DNA of 63,266 bases. Source: Bacteroidales bacterium (GTDB lineage: Bacteria; Bacteroidota; Bacteroidia; Bacteroidales; VadinHA17). The DNA lies in assembly GCA_009877105.1 (NCBI GenBank), contig WXFD01000016.1, positions 1 to 63,266 on the forward strand, written 5' to 3'. Shown in pieces: positions 44,179 to 53,101 of the stretch (its first letter is position 1; every line of letters begins with the position of its first letter). The notes below the pieces were generated by a model. The model saw only the letters and a program-made list of their open reading frames with translations, searched no databases and had not been told where the DNA came from. The translations under genes were made by a program, and so were the position numbers.

Positions 44179-45099
44179 ATGAGGCTTATAAGGATCATTT
44201 CGTTCCCAGCAGTGGCTGCTGCATATTTTGTATTAACTTCCTGCAGTGATTCAGGGTCTGACAAATACTACAAATCGTCTGTAATAGTTCCCGTCAACAC
44301 TTTTACCATCGGGGTCGAGGGTCCTGCGGTTGACAGGCATGGAAATGTATACGCGGTAAATTTTGAAACTGAGGGCACAATCGGCAAAATTACTCCTGAC
44401 AATCAGGCGGGCTTGTTCATCAGGCTACCCGAGGGAAGCATTGGCAACGGGATAAGATTTGACAGCAGGGGCAATATGCTGATCGCTGATTATACCATGC
44501 ATAACATTCTAAAAGTGGATATGGCCACGGGTCAGATAAGCGTATTTGCAAATGAGCCGCTGATGAGCCAGCCCAATGATATAGCCATTGACAGCAGGGA
44601 CCGTATTTATGCCAGTGATCCTGACTGGAAAGCCCGGAAAGGAAAGTTCTGGCGCATAGATACCGATGGAAGCACAACCCTCCTCGACAGTCTTGGTACA
44701 GCAAACGGAATTGAGGTAAGCCCCGATGAAAAAACCCTGTATGTAAATGCAGGCCGCACCGTTTGGGCCTATGATCTTTCTTCAGGGGGTGATGTAAGCA
44801 ATAAGAGGGTTCTTATCGAATTTCCCGATTTCGGAATGGACGGGATGAGGTGCGACATAAAGGGCAATCTGTATATCGCCAGGTTCGGCAAGGGAGTTGT
44901 AGCCATCGTTTCACCTGAAGGCAATCTGCTGCGGGAAGTTCAGCTGACCGGGAAAAGGCCGACAAATGTTGCCTTTGGCGGGAAAGACGGGAAAACACTG
45001 TATGTTACTCTGCAGGATCAGGGAAACCTGGAATCGTTCCGTGTGGAAACGCCGGGAAGGGAATGGAAAATGCAGAAAAATGTAAAACCAACTAAATAA
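44179..45099 (+). CDS. SMP-30/gluconolactonase-like beta-propeller lipoprotein
   Basis: 306 residues. Lipobox near VLTSC, lipidated Cys22, so exported. Six-bladed propeller pattern: EGPAVDRHGNVYAVNF (metal Glu in the conserved EGP), GNGIRFDSRGNMLIADY, QPNDIAIDSRDRIYASDPDW and TANGIEVSPDEKTLYVNA carry the metal-ligand Asn/Asp positions of SMP-30 lactonases. Known relatives open sugar lactones. First gene of the + strand run; 10 bp before the deacetylase at 45110, so cotranscribed. Inferred role: hydrolysis of an aldonolactone or related ester in the periplasm. Confidence 0.85.
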   Translation: MRLIRIISFPAVAAAYFVLTSCSDSGSDKYYKSSVIVPVNTFTIGVEGPAVDRHGNVYAVNFETEGTIGKITPDNQAGLFIRLPEGSIGNGIRFDSRGNMLIADYTMHNILKVDMATGQISVFANEPLMSQPNDIAIDSRDRIYASDPDWKARKGKFWRIDTDGSTTLLDSLGTANGIEVSPDEKTLYVNAGRTVWAYDLSSGGDVSNKRVLIEFPDFGMDGMRCDIKGNLYIARFGKGVVAIVSPEGNLLREVQLTGKRPTNVAFGGKDGKTLYVTLQDQGNLESFRVETPGREWKMQKNVKPTK

Positions 45100-45109
45100 A
45101 GGATCTAAG

Positions 45110-46369
45110 ATGAAACGAGTATCTGTTCTTATTATCATGTTATTCTTTGTTATGGCCGGCGCAATGAAAGCCCAGACATACAATATCGTGATAAAGGGCG
45201 GCCATGTGATCGACCCTAAAAACAATATCAACGAAGTGATGGATGTTGCGGTTAAAGATGGCAAGATTGCGAAACTCGCAAAAAACATCGACGCAAAGGA
45301 AGGCATCCAGGTTGTCAATGCCCAGGGCTTGTACGTTACACCCGGGCTCATTGATATTCATGTGCATGTTTACCAGGGAAACTATCTGAACCAGCAGTAC
45401 ATGAACGGTCCCAACTGCGTTACACCCGACGGGTTCACCTTCAGGGTGGGAGTGACAACAGTTGTTGATGCCGGCTGCGCGGGCTGGAGAACATTCCCCG
45501 ATTTCAAGCGGCAGACCATCGACCGGTCACAGACCAGGGTCCTTGCCATGCTCAATATCTGCGGAGAGGGCATGAGGGGTGATCCTTTCGAGCAGAATCT
45601 CAAGGACATGGATGCAAAACTCACAGGTGAGTTTGCTTTGAAAAACTCAAAGGACATTGTCGGGATCAAGCTTGCCCACTTCAGCGGGCCCGACTGGACT
45701 CCCACCGACCGTGCGGTTGAAGCCGGGGAAATTGCCAACATGCCCGTAATGATCGATTTCGGAGGCAGCAATCCTCCCCTTTCCATTGAAGAGCTGTTTT
45801 TTAAACATCTCCGCCCGGGAGATATCTTCACCCACTGTTATGCCTCACTTGGCAACAGCAGGGAGTCGGTGGTTGATGAAAAGACCGGCAAGCTCAAGCC
45901 TTTTGTACTCGATGCACAGAAAAGGGGTATTGTGTTCGACATAGGGTATGGCGGTATAAGCTTTGCCTACTCACAGGCGATCCCTGCAATAAAGGGCGGC
46001 CTGCTACCGAATGCTATCAGCACCGACCTGCATATAGGCAGCATGAATGCCGCAATGAAGGATATGCTCACAACCATGTCGAAATGCCTGGCAATGGGAA
46101 TGGATCTGCAGAGTGTGATCAGGGCGAGCACCAGCGATCCTGCAAGGATCATCAAAAGGGAAGAACTGGGTAACCTTTCCGAAGGTTCAGAGGCTGATAT
46201 CGCGATCCTAAACCTTCGCAAGGGAAAATTCGGATTATTTGACTATACCGGTTATAAAATTGAAGCCGACAGGAAACTCGAATGCGAGATGACCATCAGG
46301 GCCGGCAGGATAGTTTATGACCTCAACGGCATAGCTGATCCCATTGTTCTGGCAAGAAGACCGAGATAA
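45110..46369 (+). CDS. Exported cog3964-type amidohydrolase/deacetylase, paralogue A (metal-ligand His replaced by Tyr)
   Basis: 419 residues. Sec signal ends near AMKAQ. Amidohydrolase superfamily: His84-His86 in IDIHVHV, Lys187 (VGIKLAHF, carboxylated bridging lysine), His242 in FTHCYA, and Asp306 in STDLHIG. The strand-6 His found in the three paralogues (FDLGHGGG and similar) is Tyr280 here (FDIGYGG). The closest characterised family, cog3964, hydrolyses acyl groups from alpha-substituted carboxylates. Inferred: deacylates a small acyl-amino or acyl-hydroxy acid in the periplasm, with metal binding altered. Second gene of the operon; 115 bp before RidA. Confidence 0.88.
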   Translation: MKRVSVLIIMLFFVMAGAMKAQTYNIVIKGGHVIDPKNNINEVMDVAVKDGKIAKLAKNIDAKEGIQVVNAQGLYVTPGLIDIHVHVYQGNYLNQQYMNGPNCVTPDGFTFRVGVTTVVDAGCAGWRTFPDFKRQTIDRSQTRVLAMLNICGEGMRGDPFEQNLKDMDAKLTGEFALKNSKDIVGIKLAHFSGPDWTPTDRAVEAGEIANMPVMIDFGGSNPPLSIEELFFKHLRPGDIFTHCYASLGNSRESVVDEKTGKLKPFVLDAQKRGIVFDIGYGGISFAYSQAIPAIKGGLLPNAISTDLHIGSMNAAMKDMLTTMSKCLAMGMDLQSVIRASTSDPARIIKREELGNLSEGSEADIAILNLRKGKFGLFDYTGYKIEADRKLECEMTIRAGRIVYDLNGIADPIVLARRPR

Positions 46370-46484
46370 GCATGTTATTCGGCGTGCCGGATCATTAATT
46401 TCTGGCAGGAAATACAGAACCAATCATTTAAAACAGTAAATTTAGATTTACAAAAAAGTTCATTTAACCATAATTAAAATCACT

Positions 46485-46940
46485 ATGAAAACAGAAAGAA
46501 GGACAGCATTAAAGAGAATGTTTACATCATTACTTGGTATTACCGGGGTTGGGCTGGCAGCCAGGGCCGGTACAACGGAAAAGGAAGCAGGCAGCATATC
46601 CGGTTTTCAACAGGCGCCCCTGTTTTCGGGTCATACAAAATATGGCAATTTGGTTTTCATTGCCGGGAAAGGTGCGCATGTTGCTCCGTTTGACATAAAG
46701 AATCACACCGAAATTGTTCTCAAAGAGCTTGAAAAAGAGCTTATTAAAGCCGGATCATCAATGGAGAAGGTTCTCAAGGTGAATGTTTATCTGAATGATA
46801 TTGCCGACTACAAAGGCATGAATGAAGTTTATGCGGGCCGCTTCGGCATGAATCCGCCGGTCAGGACCACTGTGGCTGTTGCCAAGGGCGGTGTTCCCGG
46901 AGACTCGCTTGTGGAGATGGATTGCATTGCTTACATTTAA
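46485..46940 (+). CDS. Tat-signal RidA/YjgF-family enamine deaminase
   Basis: 151 residues; the N-terminal 29 (ERRTALKRMFTSLLGITG) form a twin-arginine-type signal, unusual for a normally cytosolic family. The RidA domain is complete: the catalytic Arg127 in PPVRTTVAVA and Glu144 in VEMDCIAYI are present. RidA hydrolyses 2-aminoacrylate-type enamines/imines that PLP lyases release. It ends 49 bp before a SelA-like PLP enzyme gene, which supports that job here. Inferred: clears enamine products in the periplasm. Confidence 0.88.
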   Translation: MKTERRTALKRMFTSLLGITGVGLAARAGTTEKEAGSISGFQQAPLFSGHTKYGNLVFIAGKGAHVAPFDIKNHTEIVLKELEKELIKAGSSMEKVLKVNVYLNDIADYKGMNEVYAGRFGMNPPVRTTVAVAKGGVPGDSLVEMDCIAYI

Positions 46941-46989
46941 AAGATGCAAGTATTTTGAAGGAAAACTAAATCAATAAATACGATTTTTC

Positions 46990-48213
46990 ATGAAACGCAG
47001 GGACGCAATAAAGAATCTGTCGGTGTTGCCCGTGGCCGGGGCGGTTGTAGGTACCACACTTTCCCTTGAATCTGTCACCGCAGCCCCGGCTGCACCTCCT
47101 GCACCTAAGCGGAACCTGTTCAGGGAACTGGGAATAAGGACCTTCCTCAACGCTGCCGGTACCTATACGGCAATGTCGGGTTGCATTATGCAGGACGAGG
47201 TGATTGACACCATTCGGGCAACCGCAGGTGAATATGCAATGATCGATGAGGTGCAGGACAAGGTTGGGGAAAGGATCGCAGCCATGTGCCACGCTGAAGC
47301 TGCCACGGTTACAGCCGGATGCTGGTCGGCTCTTGTTCTCGGCACCGCAGGTGTTCTGACCGGGACGGATATGGAAAAGGTTGCACGGTTGCCGCACCTG
47401 GAAGGAATGAAATCGGAGGTTCTTGTACAAAAGACGCATAATCACGGATATGTACATGCTCTCACAAACACTGGTGTAAGGATTGTTGAGGTTGAGACTG
47501 CCGATGATGTTGAGAAGGCCGCAGGTCCCGACACAGCAATGATGTGGTTTCTGAATTATGCCGGGCCCGATGGCAAAATCAGCGACAAGGAATGGGTTGC
47601 CCTCGGAAAGAAACTGAACATCCCGACAATGATCGACATTGCTGCCGATGCAACTCCTGTTGAGAATCTTTGGAAATTCAACGACATGGGGTTTGACCTT
47701 GTGTGCATCTCCGGCGGAAAGGGCCTCAGGGGTCCGCAGAGTGCAGGAATACTCATGGGCCGGAAAGATCTTATCGCCGCAGCCAGGCTCAACGCACCTC
47801 CCAGGGGCGGGAACATAGGCCGCGGAATGAAGGTAAACAAGGAAGAAATACTGGGTATGTACGTTGCTCTTGAAAAGTTCATCAACCTGGATCATGCAAA
47901 ACTCTGGAAAACCTGGGAGGACCGGATTGCCGTAATGGAGAACTCGGTCAAAAAGATACCCGGGGTTTCAACCAGCGTAATTGTTCCTCCTGTTGCCAAC
48001 CGCACTCCCACATTGATCATTTCCTGGGACAAAGGCAGGGTGAAGGTGGGCCGGGATGAATTCATCAACCGGCTGAGAGACGGAAGTCCGTCTGTTGCCG
48101 TTATGGGAGGTAAGGACGAAAGCATAACAATCACATCCTGGAACCTCTTGCCCGGCCAGGAGAAACTGGTGGCAGCAAGGCTGTCTGAGGAACTTACCAA
48201 AGCATCTGCCTGA
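46990..48213 (+). CDS. Tat-signal SelA-like PLP enzyme without the C-terminal beta domain
   Basis: 407 residues. Signal MKRRDAIKNLSVLPVAGAV is of the RRxxxK twin-arginine type. PLP residues: Asp216 (PTMIDIAAD) and Schiff-base Lys244 in CISGGKGLRGPQSAG. Compared with the 19874 and 54901 paralogues it lacks the 115-residue C-terminal beta domain and ends at LTKASA. 49 bp after RidA. Inferred: eliminates ammonia from an amino acid or amino-sugar acid and hands the enamine to RidA. Nearest named relatives: DgaE-type ammonia-lyases. Not a canonical selenocysteine synthase. Confidence 0.82.
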   Translation: MKRRDAIKNLSVLPVAGAVVGTTLSLESVTAAPAAPPAPKRNLFRELGIRTFLNAAGTYTAMSGCIMQDEVIDTIRATAGEYAMIDEVQDKVGERIAAMCHAEAATVTAGCWSALVLGTAGVLTGTDMEKVARLPHLEGMKSEVLVQKTHNHGYVHALTNTGVRIVEVETADDVEKAAGPDTAMMWFLNYAGPDGKISDKEWVALGKKLNIPTMIDIAADATPVENLWKFNDMGFDLVCISGGKGLRGPQSAGILMGRKDLIAAARLNAPPRGGNIGRGMKVNKEEILGMYVALEKFINLDHAKLWKTWEDRIAVMENSVKKIPGVSTSVIVPPVANRTPTLIISWDKGRVKVGRDEFINRLRDGSPSVAVMGGKDESITITSWNLLPGQEKLVAARLSEELTKASA

Positions 48214-48251
48214 TCTTTCCGGAATTACAACCAACAGACTCTGAATACTTA

Positions 48252-48353
48252 AACCACGGAGGTGCACCGGGAAACGAAGGATATAACAGGTAATAAACCC
48301 GATATATTTAACTGTTCTATCCTTTGTGAACACAGTCAAGTTCCGTGGTTTTT
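48252..48353. repeat. Imperfect long inverted repeat of the CCGTGGTT type
   Basis: AAACCACGGAGGTGC on the left and TTCCGTGGTTTTT on the right, with inner arms AAGGATATAACAG / CTGTTCTATCCTTT, forming a long imperfect hairpin between the PLP enzyme and deacetylase B genes. The outer arms match the unit of the array at 57839-58160, one in each orientation. Confidence 0.6.
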
Positions 48354-48397
48354 CCTTTAAATACCAGGCTATTGGCATATACTAACAACAGATATCC

Positions 48398-49642
48398 ATG
48401 AAACACAAATTATCCTTATTCATTCTTCTTCAACTGTTGTCGGCCGGTTTTGCCGCCGCACAGACGTACAGTATTGTTATTAAGGGTGGCCATATTATTG
48501 ATCCGAAAAACAAGATAAACGAAGTCATGGACCTGGCCATCAAAGACGGGAAAATTGCTGCTGTTGCAAGGAATATCGATGCCTCATCGGGCAACAGGGT
48601 AATCAATGCAGCCGGAATGTTTGTCACTCCCGGTATTATCGATATGCATGTCCATGTCTATTACGGCACAAAGATGGACCAGGGACTTATGAACGGGCCC
48701 ACTTCAGTTCAGCCCGATGCCTTTTCATTCCGTGCAGGGGTTACAACTGTTGTCGATGTCGGAAGTTCCGGCTGGCGCTCTTTTCCTGACTTTAAAAGGC
48801 AGACCATCGATGCTTCCCGTACCAGGGTTCTTGCTTTTCTCAATATTGCAGCAGAAGGTATGCGCGGTGGTCCTTTTGAACAGACAACCCTCGACATGAA
48901 TCCGGTGCTCACAGCCAGATGCGCCAGACAGTATCCGTCCGACATAGTCGGAATAAAACTGGCTCACTATAATGGTCATGAATGGGCCCCGACCGACAGT
49001 GCAGTTAGGGCGGGCGAGCTGGCAAAACTCCCGGTGATGATTGATTTCGGTTCGGCCACACCGCCTCTTTCCCTTGAAGAACTGTTCATGAAACATCTTC
49101 GTCCGGGCGATATATTTACCCATCCCTATGCTTATTTCCCCGCTTCCAGGGAAACCGTGGTGGATGAGGACGGCAAGGTTAAGCCTTTCGTTTTTGCAGC
49201 TGTGAAAAGGGGAATAAAATTCGATCTGGGCCATGGCGGAGGATCTTTCAGATGGAGCCAGGCAATACCTTCGGTGAGGCAGGGCTTTGTAGCGGATGCA
49301 ATAAGTTCCGACCTTCATACCGGCAGTATGAACAGCGGAATGAAGGATATGGCTAATCTTATGTCGAAGTTTCTGGCAATGGGTCTTGATATCCAGGAAG
49401 TAATTCTCCGGTCGACCTGGAATCCGGCAATGATAATCAACAGGCCCGATCTCGGTAATCTCAGCATAGGATCAGAGGCGGATGTTGCTGTTTTCAGTTT
49501 AAGCAGAGGTGATTTCGGATTTCTCGACATCAGTGGTGAAAAACTGAAAGGAGACAAGAAGTTTGTAGCCGAACTCACTCTCAGGGCCGGCAATATTGTC
49601 TGGGATCTGAACGGTATTTCCGCGCCTGATAAAAAGTGGTAA
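48398..49642 (+). CDS. Exported cog3964-type amidohydrolase/deacetylase, paralogue B
   Basis: 414 residues. Sec signal ends near AGFAAAQ. All metal ligands kept: His84-His86 in IDMHVHV, the Lys in VGIKLAHY, His in FTHPYA, His in FDLGHGGGSF, Asp in SSDLHTG. Strongly similar to paralogue A over the whole length. Follows the long inverted repeat and ends 34 bp before the CocE-like hydrolase gene. Periplasmic. Inferred substrate class: N-acyl amino acid or O-acyl hydroxy acid. Confidence 0.9.
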   Translation: MKHKLSLFILLQLLSAGFAAAQTYSIVIKGGHIIDPKNKINEVMDLAIKDGKIAAVARNIDASSGNRVINAAGMFVTPGIIDMHVHVYYGTKMDQGLMNGPTSVQPDAFSFRAGVTTVVDVGSSGWRSFPDFKRQTIDASRTRVLAFLNIAAEGMRGGPFEQTTLDMNPVLTARCARQYPSDIVGIKLAHYNGHEWAPTDSAVRAGELAKLPVMIDFGSATPPLSLEELFMKHLRPGDIFTHPYAYFPASRETVVDEDGKVKPFVFAAVKRGIKFDLGHGGGSFRWSQAIPSVRQGFVADAISSDLHTGSMNSGMKDMANLMSKFLAMGLDIQEVILRSTWNPAMIINRPDLGNLSIGSEADVAVFSLSRGDFGFLDISGEKLKGDKKFVAELTLRAGNIVWDLNGISAPDKKW

Positions 49643-49676
49643 GCTAACTTTTTAATACAAACAAATTCGTCTGATC

Positions 49677-51497
49677 ATGACAGTCAAAAATCATTTCATT
49701 TGCATTCCGGGTTATACAAGGAATCTGTTGTCCAGGTTCATCATTCCGGTAATTATGGCAGGTGCTTTTGCCTTTACCACTGCTGAAGGCCAGGCACTCA
49801 ACGATATCCGTATAGAACGGCATAAGCCCGTTCCAATGAGCGACGGAGTTAAGTTATATGCCGACATTTACCTTCCTTCAGCTCCGGGCAGGTATCCTGT
49901 TCTGGTAACAAGGACCCCGTACGGTGTTCAGAGGGATGGTGTCCATGAAATGATGGTAAGGTTTGCACAGCACGGGTACGCGGTTGTGGTAACTGATGTA
50001 AGGGGGCGGTATGAGAGTGAGGGCAAATGGGAGCCTTTCAGGGATGAGGCGAAAGACGGTTATGAAACAATTGAATGGGCAGCCAGGCAGCCTTTCTCAA
50101 ACGGCAAGGTGGCCACACAGGGCGGCAGTTATGTGGGGCACAATCAATGGGCCGCTGCCAGCCTGAATCCGCCGCATCTTGTCGCAGCATTCCCGGCACT
50201 GGCTTCAACCAACATCTATGCCAACTGGCTGACCATGGGAGGTGCTTTCAGGCTGAGTTTCAACTATGGCTGGGGAGTTGTAAGGATGCCCAACAGGATA
50301 ATGCTTCCCCAGTACTGGCACACTGAAAAATACATGCCTGAAAACCTGAAATACGACAATGTCCTGATGCATCTTCCCCTGCACAACATGGATGTTACGT
50401 TTGAAGGGGCTCCGGTTCAGCATTACCGCGACTGGCTGACCCATGAAAGCTATGACAACTACTGGAAGGAAATAAGCGATGAGGAGCGTTTTGAAAAGAT
50501 AACTGTTCCCGTTCATACTCTCGGAGGATGGTTTGACATATTCCTGATGGGAACGATAAACGGTTTTGTGGGGATGAAGAAACACGGAGGATCGCCTGAG
50601 GCCAGGGCTGGTGCAAGGATGATCATCGGTCCGTGGGGACACGGACCAACGCGGACCTTCGGAGGAGTGGATTTCACCCCTGATGCCTTCATGGATATGT
50701 ATGACCTGCAGATCAGGTTTTATGACTACTATCTGAAAGGGATAAACACCGGACTTGATTTTGAGAAGCCGGTTCAGCTTTTCTACATGGGGGTCAACAG
50801 ATGGAGGAGTGAAACCGACTGGCCCCTACCCGGGACAGAATACCGTGAGATGTATATCAGCAGCAACGGCTCTGCTAACTCGGTCCGCGGTGATGGCAGC
50901 CTTTCTTTCACCAAACCGGTAAAGAAAGCATCTGACACCTATCGTTATGATCCTCTTAACCCAGTTCCCACAACGGGCGGGAATAACTGCTGCGGAACGC
51001 CCACTGCCGCGGGACCGGTCGACCAGAGGCCTGTTGAGCGAAGGGAAGATGTCCTGGTTTATACCAGCGAATTTCTTAAAGATACCCTGACCATTGCCGG
51101 TCCGGTAAAAATGAAGCTGTTTGCTGCAACCGACGGAAAAGATACTGACTGGATGATCAAACTCACTGATGTCTATCCTGACGGCTATTCAATGCCAATT
51201 TCCGAGGGAATTCTCCGTGCCAGGTTTCGCGAAGGAATTGACAAAATCCGGCTCCTTACCCCGAATCAGGTTTATGAATATGATATTGAGCTTACCGGTA
51301 CGGCAAATGCATTTTTACCGGGTCATCGCATCAGAATAGACATTACTTCAAGCAACTTCCCGCAGTTTGACAGGAACCCGAATACAGGGGACCCGTTGGG
51401 AAGCAGTGCAGTAACCAGGGTTGCTGTCCAGACGATTCATCATGGCGGCACAAATCTGAGCCATGTTCTTCTCCCGGTGGTAAAAGGAGTTAAATAG
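49677..51497 (+). CDS. CocE/NonD-family serine hydrolase (X-Pro dipeptidyl-peptidase-like)
   Basis: 606 residues. Signal peptide to about residue 40 (IMAGAFAFTTAEGQ). Alpha/beta-hydrolase catalytic Ser in QGGSYVGHNQW (GxSYxG), Asp in LGGWFDIFLMG and His in GPWGHGPT. A C-terminal jelly-roll domain follows (FLPGHRIRIDITSSNFPQF), as in CocE/XPD. Acts on an acyl or peptide bond; known CocE members hydrolyse esters and the acylase cluster around it suggests amide or ester substrates. Last gene of the + run, convergent with DUF362. Confidence 0.9.
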   Translation: MTVKNHFICIPGYTRNLLSRFIIPVIMAGAFAFTTAEGQALNDIRIERHKPVPMSDGVKLYADIYLPSAPGRYPVLVTRTPYGVQRDGVHEMMVRFAQHGYAVVVTDVRGRYESEGKWEPFRDEAKDGYETIEWAARQPFSNGKVATQGGSYVGHNQWAAASLNPPHLVAAFPALASTNIYANWLTMGGAFRLSFNYGWGVVRMPNRIMLPQYWHTEKYMPENLKYDNVLMHLPLHNMDVTFEGAPVQHYRDWLTHESYDNYWKEISDEERFEKITVPVHTLGGWFDIFLMGTINGFVGMKKHGGSPEARAGARMIIGPWGHGPTRTFGGVDFTPDAFMDMYDLQIRFYDYYLKGINTGLDFEKPVQLFYMGVNRWRSETDWPLPGTEYREMYISSNGSANSVRGDGSLSFTKPVKKASDTYRYDPLNPVPTTGGNNCCGTPTAAGPVDQRPVERREDVLVYTSEFLKDTLTIAGPVKMKLFAATDGKDTDWMIKLTDVYPDGYSMPISEGILRARFREGIDKIRLLTPNQVYEYDIELTGTANAFLPGHRIRIDITSSNFPQFDRNPNTGDPLGSSAVTRVAVQTIHHGGTNLSHVLLPVVKGVK

Positions 51498-51505
51498 TCA
51501 GGGGT

Positions 51506-53101
51506 TCAGGTATAAATCACCATTTCACGTTCAGCATCCCAGCCCATTCCCCTGACATACATATTGTACATGCCGGGTTGTGAGAATCCATCCCACACCA
51601 CCTGGTGAACGCCGGGTTCCAGATCGTCGGCATGCATTCTCCATACGAGCTCGCCGTTGCCATTCAGGATATCGACATAAACATCACCTTTCTCGGGAAC
51701 ACCGACTTCCATTACAACTTTATCTGCCGCATCGGTGCCCAATGCTCTTATTGAAGGCTGAGCCGCAGCGGCAATTTTTCCCGATTTCCACGCCTTGTAG
51801 TCGAATGGTTCATCAACCATGTGATAGCGGGGTTCATCAATACCGTCGCTGCTCTTTCTCAGATAATATGTCAGCAGCGGTGTACGCCTGAATGAATCAA
51901 GCCTGGCTTTTGTTGCCTTACCGTCCTTCCAGAGATAGACAGGAATGTCAAAGGGATCCAGTACATCCGACAGTCCTCTTTCTATGCCTATATGGAAAAG
52001 CCCGAAATTGCCGGGTTCATGGCCGGCGAGCCAGTGTGCGATAATATCGACCCTGAATGCATCCTTGCCAAATATGATGTTGTTGCTCATGAAATCCATG
52101 GGCTTGCCATTGTGCGGGCCTCCATGGAAACCGTCACCGTCGCGGCCGTAAATACCCTCAACAATATTTATTCCGGTAGGGGTCACGCTGAATGAATCGC
52201 ACATTCTCTGGGCCCATTGCTCCATCCAGAAGCCACCGTTAAACGGGGGTCTGTCAATTTTCTCATTCCACCTCGGGAATCCTGCCTCAATATGTTTTTT
52301 ATGCAGTTCTGCTATCCGGTCCAGGTAATCCGGCTGAAAAAATCGGTGATAGCGTTTGTCAAGGGTCTTGAACACATCCACACTTCCTGCACAGAACGAA
52401 TGCAATCTTTTGGCATTAATTCCCTGCAGGTTCTTTATTGCTCCTGTAATACCCATCTGATGGGCCTTGAATTTGGCCAGGTTGATAAGAAATGTATCTT
52501 CAGCAGTCATTGGTGCCATAAAGGCGACTTCCCTGAATACTATCCCGTTGACGGTCCTGAATATTATATCATCTCCGAGTTCCCAGTAATCCCTGGCAGT
52601 AAGGTCCCTCAGATCGAAATTATTCCTTTCCGCCATTGCGATATATCCATTGGGTTTCCACTGGAAGGTGCATGCGCATTCCCTCAAAAAAAAGTTCTGA
52701 GGGCCCTTCGCCTTTACCCCCCTGAGGTATCCTTCAATGAAATTCAGGTCGGTGGTTATGCCAAGGCTTGCTTCAGGGTCATTCTTATTTCCCGTGCTGC
52801 ATGTCCAGTTTGGTTTGCAAGTAATCCGGGTTGAATTCGGTAAACCCTTGCCTCCTGATGTTCTGACAAACATTTCTCCGGCCAGTTTGTAGGCAGCATC
52901 ATGTATTGCCGTGGCATCGGTTTTTTCCTTAACCGAGGTAAGGTTTATGAAGACCGCCTCAGGATGTTCCCTGATAAACGGATGCAGATCGAATCCTTCA
53001 GCCGGTGCTCCTGCTGGACTGCCGGTTACCCTGATCCCCGGAGTTACAAGGCCCAGGGCGCCTGCTGCAGAAGAAACCTTAATGAAATCGCGGCGTTTCA
53101 T
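51506..53101 (-). CDS. Tat-signal DUF362-family protein, paralogue 2
   Basis: 531 residues. Signal MKRRDFIKVSSAAGALGLV is a textbook twin-arginine motif (RRDFIK). The DUF362-like core runs about 40-420 (FINLTSVKEKTDA, ITCKPNWTCS, KFKAHQMGITGAIKNLQG). The C-terminal 85 residues (VMEVGVPEKGDVYVDILN, LEPGVHQVVWDG) resemble a FlgD-type Ig domain. Function unknown; many DUF362 proteins are iron-sulphur linked but no clustered CxxC motif is visible here. Its ATG overlaps the stop of the upstream paralogue as TGATG, so translation is coupled. Confidence 0.82.
   Translation of the reverse strand: MKRRDFIKVSSAAGALGLVTPGIRVTGSPAGAPAEGFDLHPFIREHPEAVFINLTSVKEKTDATAIHDAAYKLAGEMFVRTSGGKGLPNSTRITCKPNWTCSTGNKNDPEASLGITTDLNFIEGYLRGVKAKGPQNFFLRECACTFQWKPNGYIAMAERNNFDLRDLTARDYWELGDDIIFRTVNGIVFREVAFMAPMTAEDTFLINLAKFKAHQMGITGAIKNLQGINAKRLHSFCAGSVDVFKTLDKRYHRFFQPDYLDRIAELHKKHIEAGFPRWNEKIDRPPFNGGFWMEQWAQRMCDSFSVTPTGINIVEGIYGRDGDGFHGGPHNGKPMDFMSNNIIFGKDAFRVDIIAHWLAGHEPGNFGLFHIGIERGLSDVLDPFDIPVYLWKDGKATKARLDSFRRTPLLTYYLRKSSDGIDEPRYHMVDEPFDYKAWKSGKIAAAAQPSIRALGTDAADKVVMEVGVPEKGDVYVDILNGNGELVWRMHADDLEPGVHQVVWDGFSQPGMYNMYVRGMGWDAEREMVIYT

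Noticed and set aside
46966..47895. 309-codon - strand frame
   Set aside because: Antisense to the SelA-like gene with its PLP lysine; codon-bias shadow.
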